Source: Dirofilaria immitis (Eukaryota; Nematoda; Chromadorea; Rhabditida; Onchocercidae). Taken from it: DNA of 64,000 nucleotides. Below, piece by piece: positions 39,898 through 53,488 of this stretch. The stretch is taken from contig JAKNDB010000068.1 in assembly GCA_024305405.1 (NCBI GenBank), forward strand, positions 5,447,501 to 5,511,500, given 5' to 3'. The stretch's first letter is position 1, and every line of letters starts with the position of its first letter. Under the pieces are notes generated by a model. The model worked only from the letters and a program-made list of their open reading frames with translations. It had not been told where the DNA came from and made no database searches. The position numbers and the translations under genes were made by a program.

Positions 39898-42800
39898 ATG
39901 TTAACGAAACATATTACGGTAAGTTCATTGTATGGTACTGAATTGCTTTTTAATTCAATTCATTCTTTAAATCTCGAATTTTTCTTTATTTTACGAAGTA
40001 TTCTTGCTGTGCCTAGTGAAAAAAATGCTAAATAGTTTTCATCAGATCCCTAGATGCTAAGCTAATTTCTGCAGATCCGCAAAAATGTGGTATATCACTA
40101 AACAGTATATCAAATAGTAAGCGATATCTGCGTAGACCATACTATCAGTTGAAAATAATGGGTGGTACAGATGTTGAAGTAGGCGAACATCCATGGACTG
40201 TCGCTATTTACCTCAAAAACTGTATGTTCAATTTTTTATTTACATTTTTATGAATTATTTATAAAAATCAATGCAAAATCGATTTTACTTCTTTAATGCA
40301 CAAATAAATTAATCGTTGAATTGTAATTTCATCTTATTGCTTGTTATTCTATGTTCTATTCACAATTATCCGATAGTTGAATTAAAACCGATGAAATATT
40401 TAGTGTCCAAACTTCATAAACATCTTTTTAATAATTTTCCGCATTTAATCGTATCTCATGTTGTGCAATACTCGTAAGTTGCGAAATTTCTCTACTCTAA
40501 ATATTCGAGTTGTGTTGATATTTCATTACATATTCCCGTCTTTACAATATTCTTAATTAATATTTACGCTGCAAATATCCATATTATGTTTATTCTCGAT
40601 GAAAGGTTGCATATCACTCGTTAACACAGTTTTCCTTATTTTTATGTATCATCTATTAATTAATATTTTAATCTTTTTGAATTCAAATTTATTTTCACCA
40701 TTTTGTAACAGTAAATATTTTGTTAGTTAAAGTCATATATGGTATCATAATATATATGAAAACATATTTTTGCATAGAAACTTTGGATAATAAGAACTTA
40801 GGTAATCTTGGAATATAACTGTTTATTTATTCAGTACTCAGTTATTTATTCAACTTCCATATTTACATTTCAATCATTTAATTCAATTTTTCATTGCATT
40901 CATCAAATCTTTCATTTATTCAATTTCATCAAAGATAGAAATGTCGCATAGAAAATATTATTTGTTTAGCTTACTTCGAAATCCATTTCGCAAATTTTGG
41001 AGTTTAATGGCCAATTTTGGAATTTTCAATTTTTCAATTTTTTTTATTTTTTTGACTTTTTTGAATTTTTCTGGCTGCCGTTACTTTCAGTTGCTCTCTA
41101 AACATTTTTCTTTTTCAGCTTATTGTTGCGTTGGAACGCTGATTTCCAATAAACATGTAATTACAGCAGCCCATTGCTTCATTAGAGAAGATATCAAACC
41201 ATCCTTGGGGCTATGCCAGTAAATTTGCTTTTAATAAATCACTATTCAAACTTGTTAATTAACTTATCAATTAATTTACTATCGGCTTGGATTATTTAAT
41301 TAGTATAACCCCGATCTCACTCTACGATAACTTTTAGCTTCAATCGTCATTGTCTAACTTCAATCTTATAAAATCATTTAATGTTTTTTTCACAGTTTAA
41401 TCGTACACTTCATGGTATTTCTGCAATCGTTAAAAAGTTTTTCTTGGTTATAATTTCCGAGAAATATGTTTATTGCAATTTGAAATTATTTATATTGCCT
41501 TGTGCTAATATCATATTAGGATTTTTCTTCGATTAAATATTATGTGTAGTGAAATTATCAATATACTTACATTCAAAATGGTCAATACTTTTATTTTAAG
41601 CACCAAACATGCAATTACCGAAGAAGATGCCTTGAAACATATTAAAATAATGTATGGATCAAAATGCCTGAAACGAAGTAAAATAAGCAATTGTTTCAAC
41701 TTACCACCAATGAAAACAATGGCAATCGTAAGGTTTGAATGTAACTAATTATTTACTTCTTTTTCATGTAAAATATTATTGCATGTATAATTGCATAATT
41801 GTGTCACTACATTAATTAAAACAATAAATATTTTCATTGTTATGAAAATGCCATCATACTTATATCGTAATAATCATCCTAATTATTAAAAATACGAAAT
41901 TAATATCTTAAACGGTTTAATTATAACAAATAATTCGAACAATTTACAACTATCATCGTTCCAAAATAAACATTTCTCGACAGAATTATGAATAAATTTG
42001 AAATTTCAAGTAAAAATTAGAGTTTTTTCTTAGCTGTATTTTTGGCTATCTTTTCATTCCCATAAAATTTTTGTCGTATAAAACAAATTATTTAACAGAG
42101 CGCAGTACGGACGTTTTTTCGACAAAATTGCTTCGGGGTGACATTGCATTGTTGGAATTGCAACGTGAAATAGACGGGAAGGATGCAAATTATATATGTT
42201 TAGCAAGTAGAATCCTTCTGAACAAGGAAGAAAAATTTTACACTATTCAAGCTGTTGGATGGGAAGCAATCGTAAATTTCTTGCATTTTATCTCTCTTAT
42301 TGATTTGATTAGTTTTAATCGATGGATTCGAATTATCTCATTTTGAGAAATATTTATCATATCAGTAATAAAAATGATGAATTAAATTATTTTATAGAAT
42401 TGTTTTCCTTAATCGTAAAATATTCGACCTTACATTTCATTCATAACCATTCATTGCAGCAGCCATGAAAAGGATTCTGATGTATAATTTGCAAAAATTG
42501 GAATTTCACCGTGTATTGAATCGAGATATGTGTGGCGAGATATTCGACAAATTGCCGAACGATGTTTTATGTACTGATGAAGCATATAACCGAAATATTT
42601 GCCTGGTCTGTTTCATTTTGAAATAATTATTTATTTTACTTCTCATTCTATGCGAAAATATTTTCTGTTGTCTAAAAATTTACTTTTATCCAATAAATTT
42701 AAAAGTCATAGTTGCGCAATTAGTACGGTAGGCAATAGCATAAAGATACGGTAGAAACAGTATGAAAATGAATATACATATACGGAAGCAGCTGAAATTT

Positions 42801-43803
42801 GCTCGAAAGACCAAAATTTAATTGCTAAAATTTATTAAAATAAACAAATAAAAATAAATTCTTTCCCAGATCGCTTTATCCAATTATTTCAATTTTGCAT
42901 ATTAGATTTAATTTAATGATAATGTGCCGTGTCATGAGCATATTCAAATTATTTTTTGTCCCTTTTTTCATTTTTTGCTTCTTTTTCCTTCCCCATCTTC
43001 TATTTCACTTTGACTTACTATTCAGATTTATGCACTGACAAAAATTTGAAATTGCTCTTTTCTATGCTATCAATCATTAAATTATAACTATAATAAAGAG
43101 AGATTTCAAATGGATGTTATCCAACTTTTAGACTTTTCTTTGACTATTTTAACTGTCGTGTTAAAAAAAAAGTATATAAAGCTATTTGCAAATTATTTAT
43201 GGTGTTTACTTATTTCTTTGATAGCATAATCCTCTGTATACTTTTGACTTTTTAAGCTTAAGCTTAAATGTTGATTTGAAATTCATTTCAGTTCTTTATT
43301 ATATTATAAACTATTACAAGATGCACAAAGCCACATGATTAAATCTTTTTCAAATTTTCAATTTCCAATGTGATCAAATGGTCTGATGATATCATTAGGT
43401 AGTTTACAAAATATCATACTGAAAATACAAAGTGAAAAAGCCCGTGATGTTTCAAAGCGAAAAGTTAAAAGTAATTATTATACAAATTAAATGAATAAGT
43501 TATATTACAGTATCCTTTAGATCTAATCGATTTGTTGGAATGTTAGACTTACAATATTCATGGATAATATATCATAGTTTAATCTTTATAAAATCATTTC
43601 AGGGCGATAGTGGTGGTGGTTTGATGGCGCAGCTTCATGACGGACGTTGGCTACTTCTCGGTATTTCCTCATACGGTAGCCCGTGCAAGAGATTGCTGGA
43701 GAGGACAACACAACCTTTAGTTCAAGTTTATACAGATGTTAAAATGTATAGTGGTGAGATTGATAAGTTCACCGGATACTTCTTGCCTTGGGAACAAATC
43801 TAA
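39898..43803 (+). CDS. Trypsin-like serine protease (S1 family)
   Basis: This is a probably secreted chymotrypsin-fold protease. Exons: 39898-39918 (tentative start), 40046-40221, 41119-41218, 41601-41732, 42099-42271, 42460-42605 and 43603-43803. The mature N-terminus is IMGGTDVEVGEHPW. The catalytic triad is His in TAAHCF, Asp in GDIALLEL and Ser in GDSGGG. Many cysteines are present. From 40046 onward about 309 residues are encoded. In exon 42099-42271 two runs are too short. GGG at 42261-42263 should be GGGG, turning GWEA into the family motif GWGSN and fixing the splice phase. T6 at 42114-42119 must gain two (or lose one) base for the same reason. The N-terminus is unresolved: MLTKHIT does not join in phase to the next exon, and a possible hydrophobic signal exon starts at 39999. 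The gene fills the space between two inverted repeat arms. Confidence 0.88.
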
Positions 43804-44062
43804 GAATATATGCTATGATGATTGTTTCATGTCTAAATGTCCGATAAAATTTCTACTTTTTTGATAGAAATCATGGAATAATTATTTCATTTCAAACGTA
43901 AAGCCGTTTATTGAACTGATCAATAGTTAACATTATGTGGGAAAGTAGAACTGTTTGTAAAAACAAAAACATTTGATTTTATGTTTTATCCAAGCAAATT
44001 CAGAGATTTTTGTTGTTGATAAAAATAAAATTTGCTTTTATCAATAGTTTCGCTTACACGGA

Positions 44063-44829
44063 CCGAACTAAAAAAATAAATTGCTTTTTAAGAAAGAAAA
44101 AAGACAAATTTAATTTATTTAAATTTCAATTTCGACTAAATGCTTTCCCCGTTCCTTTATTGTTTATTTAAGTAGTAATATGCATGCATTTTCTCACAAT
44201 TTCTATTTTTGTTTATTTAATCAAATGCTATTGATTTGAATTCGTCGTGATCACTGGAAATATCGATTTTACAAAAATTTAACTACTTTCATGCCCATAT
44301 TATATCTTGAAATCAAAATTCTCTCACTTCAACTATTCAAATTAATCAGTTTATCACTAAATTGTCAATAATTCTTGCAAAATTGTGAATCCCTTTTGAG
44401 CAAAGTAATCACAGAATAAAATGCTTCATTAAACATAGAATATTTAACGAAATTTGCATACCATTTTTGATAAAAGCAAAGATAAAAGCGAAACTAATAG
44501 AAATAGTTGAATGCATTCGAAATAGCTTATTGTTATCTTTCGCTTACTGTAGGAGGATGTTTGTAGGCAAATATCGTATGACCCTTTAAATATTTCGCAA
44601 TATCAAACTTCATTCTCATAATGATTAATTATTTGCAATGATTAATATTCATAAATATATTTTCATCAAAATGTCAACATTGCATTCTCTCATTCTAAAT
44701 TTGTGCCTTCTATCGATATGTCAGAAACCTTTCATTGATACGTTAAAAACATTGTAATTCTGCTCGGTTAATTGCTATAGCATTCGAAGTGCAAAATAAC
44801 TGCATGTATTCACAACAAAAAAAGAATAT
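44063..44829 (-). repeat. Right arm of long inverted repeat around protease
   Basis: Reverse complement of 39119-39887, starting 259 bases after the protease stop codon. Any promoter in the left arm is therefore duplicated here, pointing leftward into the 3' end of the protease gene. Run-length differences from the left arm include A7 (44817-44823) against T6, A5 (44745-44749) against T6, T3 (44585-44587) against A4, T4 (44189-44192) against A5 and C4 (44147-44150) against G3. Confidence 0.93.
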
Positions 44830-46473
44830 AGTTTTAAGTTGAAAGAGATTTATTATCGAAATCATCGTCCAATGTCAGATTCTATTGGACATTATTTCAA
44901 AAGCTAGCTAATTCTCAGAAAAACGATTTCATTATAGTACTATGTTTATTAAATATGATACTTGTATTCAGTTTACCACGAGTTGGTATTCAAATTTGAC
45001 TTTCATATAAGGAACAAGTTTAATGGTTTTGTCAAAGAATGTTTCTTTCAAGACTTAATGACTCATTGTTGTCAAGATTTAAAATATGAACGTGAAAGTT
45101 GTATTAGACGAGTGATAGTTTTATTCAAATTTTTAGTATAAAACACTATCCGTTCTGGATATAGCAACGAATCAGTGAATCAGAATTTCAATCTCAGATC
45201 AATATTAGTATAAAAACTCAAATTGTAATCATATCTAAATTATCTTATACTCGAGAATAGAAAAACTGAATGTATTTTTGATGTTACGGCAAATTAATTA
45301 TTAATTTTGTCATATATAATGATAAATAAAATTGATTACTGTTTTATAAAAAAAACTCGGAAAAATTCGACAGCATTTTCATTAATTCTCTTATTGATTT
45401 GTAACAAAATGATTGAATCTAATTTCCCGTATTATCAGTAGGTAGCATTTTTGTAATTTAAAAAAATTGTTTCTACTCGATGAATTTAATGCAATGATTT
45501 TTTTAATTTCTTTTTTTTCTTTGATATATATTATTATTGGAGTTTTTAAATAAAATCTTTCAATTTAATTGTCGAATATTTTGAGATTATTTTAAATCTT
45601 GCGTTTTTTTATTCCTTCATCATTCTCCAAATGATTTTTCGGCATAAAAATTGAAATAAAAAAATAGCGGTATTAAAGGTTGATCGATGCAAAAATTTGA
45701 ACTAATTAAATGAAATAGTTGGATACGATAACGCAACAAACTTTTTTTTTCTTGTTTTACATATGAATGTTATGCATTCTTGAAGATACCTTAGATTATC
45801 ATTTCTGCTTGGATTTTAGTTTTAAATAAAAAATAGACTAGCTAAAAGATGTCTAGTTTTGTTAAAATTTTAAATTTTTGTAAAAATCAATTGAATTTGA
45901 AACTATTTAATCATTCTGAATGCTTCATTAGCACTTATTAAAATATCTGCATGATAGTAAAAGTTTTTGCATACGCCTTTCGGGAAAAGTGTAAAGTTGC
46001 TAATTTTGAATGCAACAATTATTTCCAACTAATTAGCAACAAAATTAATTAACATCGAATGCTAATTTATTACATTGTAGCATAAGCGTGTAATTACTTT
46101 ATTCCTATATCGATTTCGTGAATATAATTTGTATGTTGCAAAGGAATCGTTGAATTTAATAATTTCTAATTATTGGAAGAACAGAAATTTTTATTACTCT
46201 TCCATTGAAAACACTTTAATTACTAACTTTTGTCAAATCTTTAATAAGTTTAATTATTTATTTTTGTTGACGACGACTTAAAGTTTTCTAAAAGTGATAA
46301 TTTTTATATCATACTTATGATTATATTAGCTAAACATTACTTCCATTAAATTTTCGATCCTCCCTTGAATCCATCCTGTGATTGATAATTGTAATAGTTC
46401 AATGATTATTCATAATATTATATTGTCAAATTAAAGTGATTTATTGCGATTTTTATTAGATTAGCAATTATGA
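44830..46473. other. Intergenic, no gene recognised
   Basis: AT-rich sequence between the inverted repeat and the 3' end of the EF-hand gene. I see no coding or RNA feature. Confidence 0.6.
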
Positions 46474-49400
46474 TTATAATTGTTTAATCATACTCATAAA
46501 TTCATCGAATGAAATTCGTCCATCATTATTTGTATCAGTCAATTGAAACTTTGCTTCGATCAATTCATTATCCGTTACCTTAATTGCTTCCTCCAGAATC
46601 TTTACCGTCTGATCTACAAAAAGCTTTTTTCTTCAGTGTTGGATTAAACTATAGTTTATTATCCATTCTTTGAATAAATTAGAATTTTCATGAAGAAAAA
46701 AAGAATGATCAAATTATCATAGCAATTATAATTATGATTTATTTATTACACTCATAAATTGATCGAATAGAATTTAACTTATCATAATTTGTATCAATCA
46801 ACTGAAATTTTACTTTGATCAAAAAAATTTTATACATAATTTATAATTTTGTTTATATATTTTTCTGATAAATTATAACTTATTCAACGAATGAATATCA
46901 GAGCATACTTCAATTTATGATTGAAATGAAATTACTAATAATATCATCATTTGAACATGGAAATATTTACGGCATTCGTCTAACTGATATTGATATCAGA
47001 TGCAAAATGTAAGCCGAAGATATTTGACAGAAAATTAGGATTACTTTTAGCTTTGAGTATTAATTTTCATGTCGCTACTGGGATAATATAAGTAATTATG
47101 GCGATGTTGAAATTTTAAAAGTTAAAAAAATTCGAATGCAAATGAAAAATTTAAAAAGCAGTGGATGATTTTAAAAAGCATGCAAAAAAGGATGAATATT
47201 TCTTTTCTCCTCTTATTCCTCTCGAGAATAGTAATAAAGCAATATATGAATATTTCATCTTTCTAGAAAAATCTTGAATTCTAAAAAAGAATCCTATAGA
47301 TATTTTTGAAATAATAATTATAACAGGCTCTCCAAAATATTTCTGAATCTTCAAAATGTAAATAAATGTCATGAAATACTTTATTTTCTTCTTCTTCTTT
47401 TATTTTATAATATTTTTTTCTTATATTTTCAAAATAAAAAGATCGATTAGTAAGAAACAATTATGACTGATTTATTATTTTGGTATTGAAAAAAAATAAT
47501 TTTGGTATATTTGATTAAGGAAATGTTGAAGAAAAAAATTTTTCTCCTTTCACTTTTCTCGAACAATATTTTAAAATTGGGAATGGTAAAAGCAAATAAA
47601 CAGATTTAGTTTATTCCTATATTATCGAATAATTTTCACTGGCCTCATGGGAAATCTAGAACTGAGCTATAAATACAACTTCAATTTGGCTTCATCATTA
47701 TTTGCATAAAAGTTATTCATTGTAATTCTTGCTCTTTCTTCCGTTTCACTCAGTTCATTCTCGTAAAATTTCGTCGAAAAAATGTAAAAAACAAAAAGGG
47801 AACGAATTGAATGAAATATAAAAGTATCTACTGCTATATGTATTTAATAAAAATTTAATAAGAAATAAATTCAAATTATTGAAATAAATTATTCAATACA
47901 ATTAATTCTAGAAGAATTTCAAAAAGTGAGAAAGTTTTTGGAAATGCAAAAATATGTATTACTAGAATGAATGTAAAATTAATCATAATAGACATAATAA
48001 TTAAATCAAATAATTTTATTGATTAAATCCTGTAAACAGATAAAAATATCTTCCATATTACTAAAATTAAAATAAACAGAATTATCATACCAACTGTTAT
48101 AGCACCATCACCATCACTATCGTAAAATCGAAAATATCTTTCCAATTCGTTAAGAGTTGTTCGACGTGATGGTGGTGTACTCATATATCGTATGAAATCT
48201 TCTTTACCGATTGAACCTGTTTCTATAAACAAATATTAAAATTACAATTGATGTTATTAATAATTGATAAGATCTTTCTTTTATCACTTTATCTGATGCA
48301 AATAATATCACAGCAATTTGTTAATATTTATTTTTGTTTTTTCTTATTAAAATTCAAATGTAAATATTGTTTTGTTTGAAATTAATAATTGAGAAAGAAT
48401 AATTTGAAAGAAGCTAAAATGAAAAGAAAGAAATTTTTTTAACCAATTAATTTTATAATTATTGAATTCATATTTATTTGCTAATTTAACTTATTTGTTT
48501 ATTTATTCATCTTATAATTGTTTGCTCCTTTTTTAAATATTATCTGTATTTACGAAATTTTTAAAATAAAAACTGCAAAACTGTAAGTCAAAAGTAACTA
48601 CACTTAAATATTTTGTATACAATAAAAGATAAAATTTTATTAAAATTGAATACTTATTAAATTTTATTTGCAGGTAAATAGTTATAATTAATTTAAGCTT
48701 ATATACTGTAAGGTTGAAAAATAATGCATGCCAAACAAAGCACTGCATGCGATTTTAAATCGCTATGAAAAAAGTGGATTGTTTTTAACTATCGATAAAT
48801 TAAATTAATTTGATTTGAAAAAAGATAAACTCCAATTTTTCGTCAAATGTAAATTATTTATTTATATTCCTCTATAATTCATTATAGTCGTATATTTATA
48901 AAGAAATAAGCAAATTTCGAATTATTTTAATTTCGTAAAATATTCAAGAATTACTTTCATACTGTTATAAATGTTCGTTTTATTTTGTTTTGTTTTGTTT
49001 TGTTTTGGTTTGTTTGTTTTTCTAACAGCCATAATGACATATTATAATCTATTGCCCATTCCATCATTCGCCTCATTTTTTCCCATTTTTTTGCAAAATT
49101 AGTCATAAATTTTAGCTCAATTTATTATAATATATAAAAAGTGTAAAATATTTGTGTAAATAATATTATAGCCAATAAATTATTTGTAAACAAAAAATGA
49201 ATCATTTTATAATTAAATTGCAAATATTCGAAATATAAACAAATAAACAAAACAAAGGGAAAAAAGTTAGTAAGCAATGAAATATGCATATGCATACTGT
49301 TTGGATCCATTTCTTGAAAGATAAAATCCATTTCGATTCTTGTTGGTTCAATATTCATTATCTTCCATAAGACTGATAATTCACTTCGACTTAAACGACC

Positions 49401-49496
49401 ATCCTGATCGATGTCCAATTGATCAAACGTTTCGCATAATTCTAAATTCAATGTATGGATTGATTTATTAGGATTAATTGTTTTTAAATATTTCAT
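46474..49496 (-). CDS. Small four-EF-hand calcium-binding protein (calmodulin-like)
   Basis: Three exons, 49298-49496, 48091-48222 and 46474-46613, join in phase without correction and encode 156 residues, about the size of calmodulin or troponin C. Four EF-hand loops are seen. EF1 DIDQDGRLSRSE is canonical. EF2 DPNKTGSIGKED has Asp at loop position 12. EF3 DSDGDGAITVDQ has Gln at position 12, so weak or altered calcium binding is likely. EF4 DTNNDGRISFDE is canonical. The first ATG directly follows TCTCTTTCAG, which fits spliced-leader trans-splicing right at the start codon; it could also be a cis acceptor with a missed upstream exon. Overall sequence differs from calmodulin, so I do not assign a specific orthologue. 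Introns are about 1.1 and 1.5 kb. Confidence 0.88.
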
Positions 49497-51619
49497 CTGA
49501 AAGAGAAGGAAAAGATGTAAACATTGGTGTAAATATTAATTGAAAATATGCTCATCTATTTATAAACAAAATTATATAAACAGGAACGGCTCATTTAAAA
49601 GATTGAAAAAAGTCCAATAATAATAGAATAAATTATTCAATTTAACAATTAATTGTAAAAAAGAAAATAATTCATTTAATCTTAAGACTTTATATTCGAG
49701 CATATTTTGAAAATATTTTGTTTGTTTATTTGTTATTTTTTTTGTATAATCAACATTATAAAATATTTTGAAATACGAATTTCTTTCTTTCATAACCTTT
49801 AAAACAATAATATGATAATATTCAAATATTTCAAAGTTTCCGAAAAGCACAATTTTTAGACTTTTCCAATCTTTAAACATTTTTTAAACATTTTGCAATT
49901 TTAAACATTCGTGACATTTCAAACAAACTTTTATTTATCATAGCGAAATCAACGAGCATTCCTGAAATGCTCAGTTTTAAAAAGTTGTCGTTGAAAAATT
50001 TTTTTCAATCACTGAATCACTGTACTTTTCTTAATATTTTGTTCACTTCTCATTTTATTCCACTTGTGAAAGATTTGAATTTGTCTGGAATCCGCTGATT
50101 AATCTCATATTAGTTTACTTTACAAATTTGAGATGTACAGATGTGATTAAGTTAAACCAGAATCTTACAGTAATCCAAATCGAATTTAAAAAATGATACT
50201 TATGAAATTAAAATTTCGTGAATCACTTGCGTGTTCAATTCGATTCTAATTTTAATTTTCATACCTTATCATATATCAGTCAATTATTATCAGATTTTAA
50301 CATGTCAATTTCTTCTTTTTGACCAAAATCTTCAATTTTTTCCTCTGTACTCTTATCTTATCTCTTCAATTTGAATTTTTCTTGATAATGCCCTTAGCAG
50401 TTCAGCAAAACTACAATTTTTCGCCTGATTACCATTTAATTGATTATCAATAATATTACATATAACTGATGCTGTAGTTGTTTGTGAATGATTTCATAAA
50501 TGCAGAAATATTTGATAAGAAATTATCATCAAAAATAACGGAAAAATTTGTCTCATTCCGGAAATCAACAAATATTATGCAAACGATTTTCATAATGATT
50601 ACACTTCGAGAAATTTATAATAAATATAAAGTATTCTGTTTGTAAACAGAAAATTATATTTCATAAATTCTTTCCTTTAAAAGGAAAATAAATACTCAGA
50701 GATTAATTAATAATCATCGATAGGAAAATTCCACTATCATTAATCGAAATATTCAATACAGCCGAATATTTCAATTTCTTTTTTCTTCTCTTTCACTTTC
50801 TCGAATTGAAATAGCGATAAAAGATAAAGATTTCAATAAATATCAACTTTATCAGTTTCATCCATTTGTTGTATAACATGCAAAAATCAAATAAATTTTA
50901 AGATTAGAAATATAAAAATTTTCCAAAAATATTTTCAATAAAAAAAATAAGAAAATTGAGAAAAAAAATAATCTTACGTTGATCAGATAAAATATAACAC
51001 ATTGCTGTAGTAATTTAATACGGTTGAAGAAGATGAAGCAAATGCACTGATAAAACTTGTCAATAATGATACTTTAACCCACTGAATAATTGATCGTTGT
51101 TACACATTCCACTGATATTAATCAATTCTTATAAGTGGGTGATGTAATAATATCTGTTTCAAATATAAATATGATATATGATTAGTAAGAAATCAATTAT
51201 TCGAGTAATAAATTAGGTAAAAGATTCAATGGTTAACGTGAGAAAAAAATGTTTTTAAATAGCTAATGTTGAAAACTCAAGAAAAAAAGAATTTAAAAAC
51301 TATTGAAATAAAAAATTGGTAATGACTAAAAGGGAGAGAGAAAAAAGAGAGAGAAAAAGAAAGGGAAGATAGAAAAAGTAATAATATGGAGAGAAAATAG
51401 TAGTAAGTAATGGGAACAAATGCTTTAAAAATATTGTTGGATGAAGGTGAAAAGTACAACTCTAAATTCTCTGCCTTATTTTTCGTTTTATTTTCATCTC
51501 TGCTAGCAATGCATATAATTATTTTCATTTCTAAGATACTAAAATTTAAATATTTATGATTAAATTATTAAAAAATTTTTATTATTTCATAACTATTCCT
51601 ATAATAATTGAAACATAAC

Positions 51620-51710
51620 TTCAATTCAATTAATTGTAGTAATTAATTCTTATTAATATCGTTTATAACTTTATGTTTCAATTCAATTAATTGTAGTAAT
51701 TAATTCTTAT
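51620..51710. repeat. 34-bp direct repeat, period 57
   Basis: The string TTCAATTCAATTAATTGTAG plus AATTAATTCTTAT (with one linking T) occurs at 51620 and again at 51677 with no seen difference. It probably arose by local duplication. Confidence 0.8.
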
Positions 51711-52106
51711 ATCTGAAATTTATTATTAACAATCAACTCATAACTTTTTCCTTCCTCTTTCCCCTTTCATAATTTTTTATCTCTTTGATTTTTGGTGATA
51801 TTTATTCGATTCTAATCATTATAAATCATATTGAAACATAAAAGTAAAATATTAAAAAGATTAATTGAAAAAGTAGTAAGAATATACACAGCAGAAATGA
51901 AATGTTTTGAAAATGTTTATTCATGATAAAGTACAATTGAAAGTAATTTGTTATTGTTATGATAGCTTACCGTATATTTCAGTCTGATATTATTTACAAG
52001 CGGATATTTCAACATAATAAGAGATATTTAGGTGATGGATTCTTCGAATTTATCATTTAAAAAATGTAAAAGAATAAGAGTCTTTTTGCAGAAAATTATT
52101 GCAAAT

Positions 52107-52240
52107 ATAATAATAATTGATAATAATAATGATAATAATAATAATAAATAATAATAATGATAGTAATAATAAATAATAGTGATAGTAATAATTAATAATA
52201 GTAATTAATAGTAATAGTAATTAAAAATAATAATAATATT
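52107..52240. repeat. (AAT)n imperfect microsatellite
   Basis: Repeated AAT/AATAATGAT/AGT trinucleotides with interruptions, showing typical slippage expansion. Confidence 0.9.
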
Positions 52241-52531
52241 TGTTACTAAAAAGTCAACAAGTTTTTGCTATTGTTCGACAGACCTAAAGAATTTGCAATA
52301 TCTAAAAAAGAACAACGAAAAATGGAAGAGAAAATATTTCCATGTGAAAAGCATTTTTCTTCTCACAATTTAACAAAAATACATTTGCACTGAATAACTT
52401 TAGCCACATCATTTCTCTTTGGCCAGTTAGTAAAAGATGAAAAATATTGACTTCTTAAGGCCAAAAATTAATGAGGGACAAATAATTGGCACAATATCAT
52501 TTCTTAACTTTATTAATAATATCTATAAATA

Positions 52532-52551
52532 TGCATATATATATATATATA

Positions 52552-52600
<49 letters not shown>
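52532..52600. repeat. (TA)n microsatellite with ATGC interruptions
   Basis: A TA dinucleotide run interrupted by two ATGCATAT units at its left side. Confidence 0.95.
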
Positions 52601-52602
<2 letters not shown>

Positions 52603-53429
52603 GCATGCTAATTTGAATTATTAAATTAAGTGAAACAATTAAATTATTTGTAGAAGGTCTGAATTAATATGACAAATCAAAATTTGTTTACTTCAACGAT
52701 CAAATTTGAAATATGAAAACAGGAAGTATAGCAAGATTGCCATTCTATTCATTTGTTGTATGTATAATGGTCGGAAAAGTATGAAAAAAAACAAAGAAAA
52801 AAATAAACAAAAGGATTGAAATACTATAAAGTTTAAGCTTAAGAATAGGCTGTGTAAATTCATTCAGAAAAAAATTTTTTCGACGAACAACTTGTCGGAC
52901 AAATTTATGAAACAGTGAAATTGAACATTTTGGCAATAAAATTAATCGTTCTATTTGTGTAATTATCAACCCAAATTCTGTTTTTAATTTTAAAAAATAG
53001 TTTTTTTTGCCGAATAAACTGAATTCATCAAATTATTTCCATTCTTCTTTTCTTTACTATTTTTTTCACTTCAAATGTAGCATAATATTATTTGAAATAT
53101 CCTATAATTTCGGAAATATTCATAGTACTTTTTATTTTATTTCTTCCAATAAATTGCAGCTTATATTTTTTTTTCAAACTTAATCGATAATATAAATATA
53201 AAATATGCAAAAATATTTCTTCGATATATTTAAATACTTTGAATATATGTGAATTGATTAAATTTCATCCATCCAGCATAATTTAATTGAATTATAATAC
53301 AGCAATTATTTATTTTTAACATTATAATATAGGGATAATATAACATATAATTTGATCTTTCTTTGAAAATTTCACAATAATTATATATTATATTATTTTT
53401 TTGAAAATGTCATAATTGAATCAATAACT

Positions 53430-53432
<3 letters not shown>

Positions 53433-53482
<50 letters not shown>
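53433..53482. repeat. (TA)n microsatellite
   Basis: Uninterrupted TA dinucleotides, about 25 copies. Confidence 0.95.

Positions 53483-53488
<6 letters not shown>

Noticed and set aside
42071..42346. Protease exon read as a separate 91-residue protein
   Set aside because: It contains the catalytic Asp block GDIALLEL of the S1 protease and is flanked by an acceptor and a donor; it is an internal exon.
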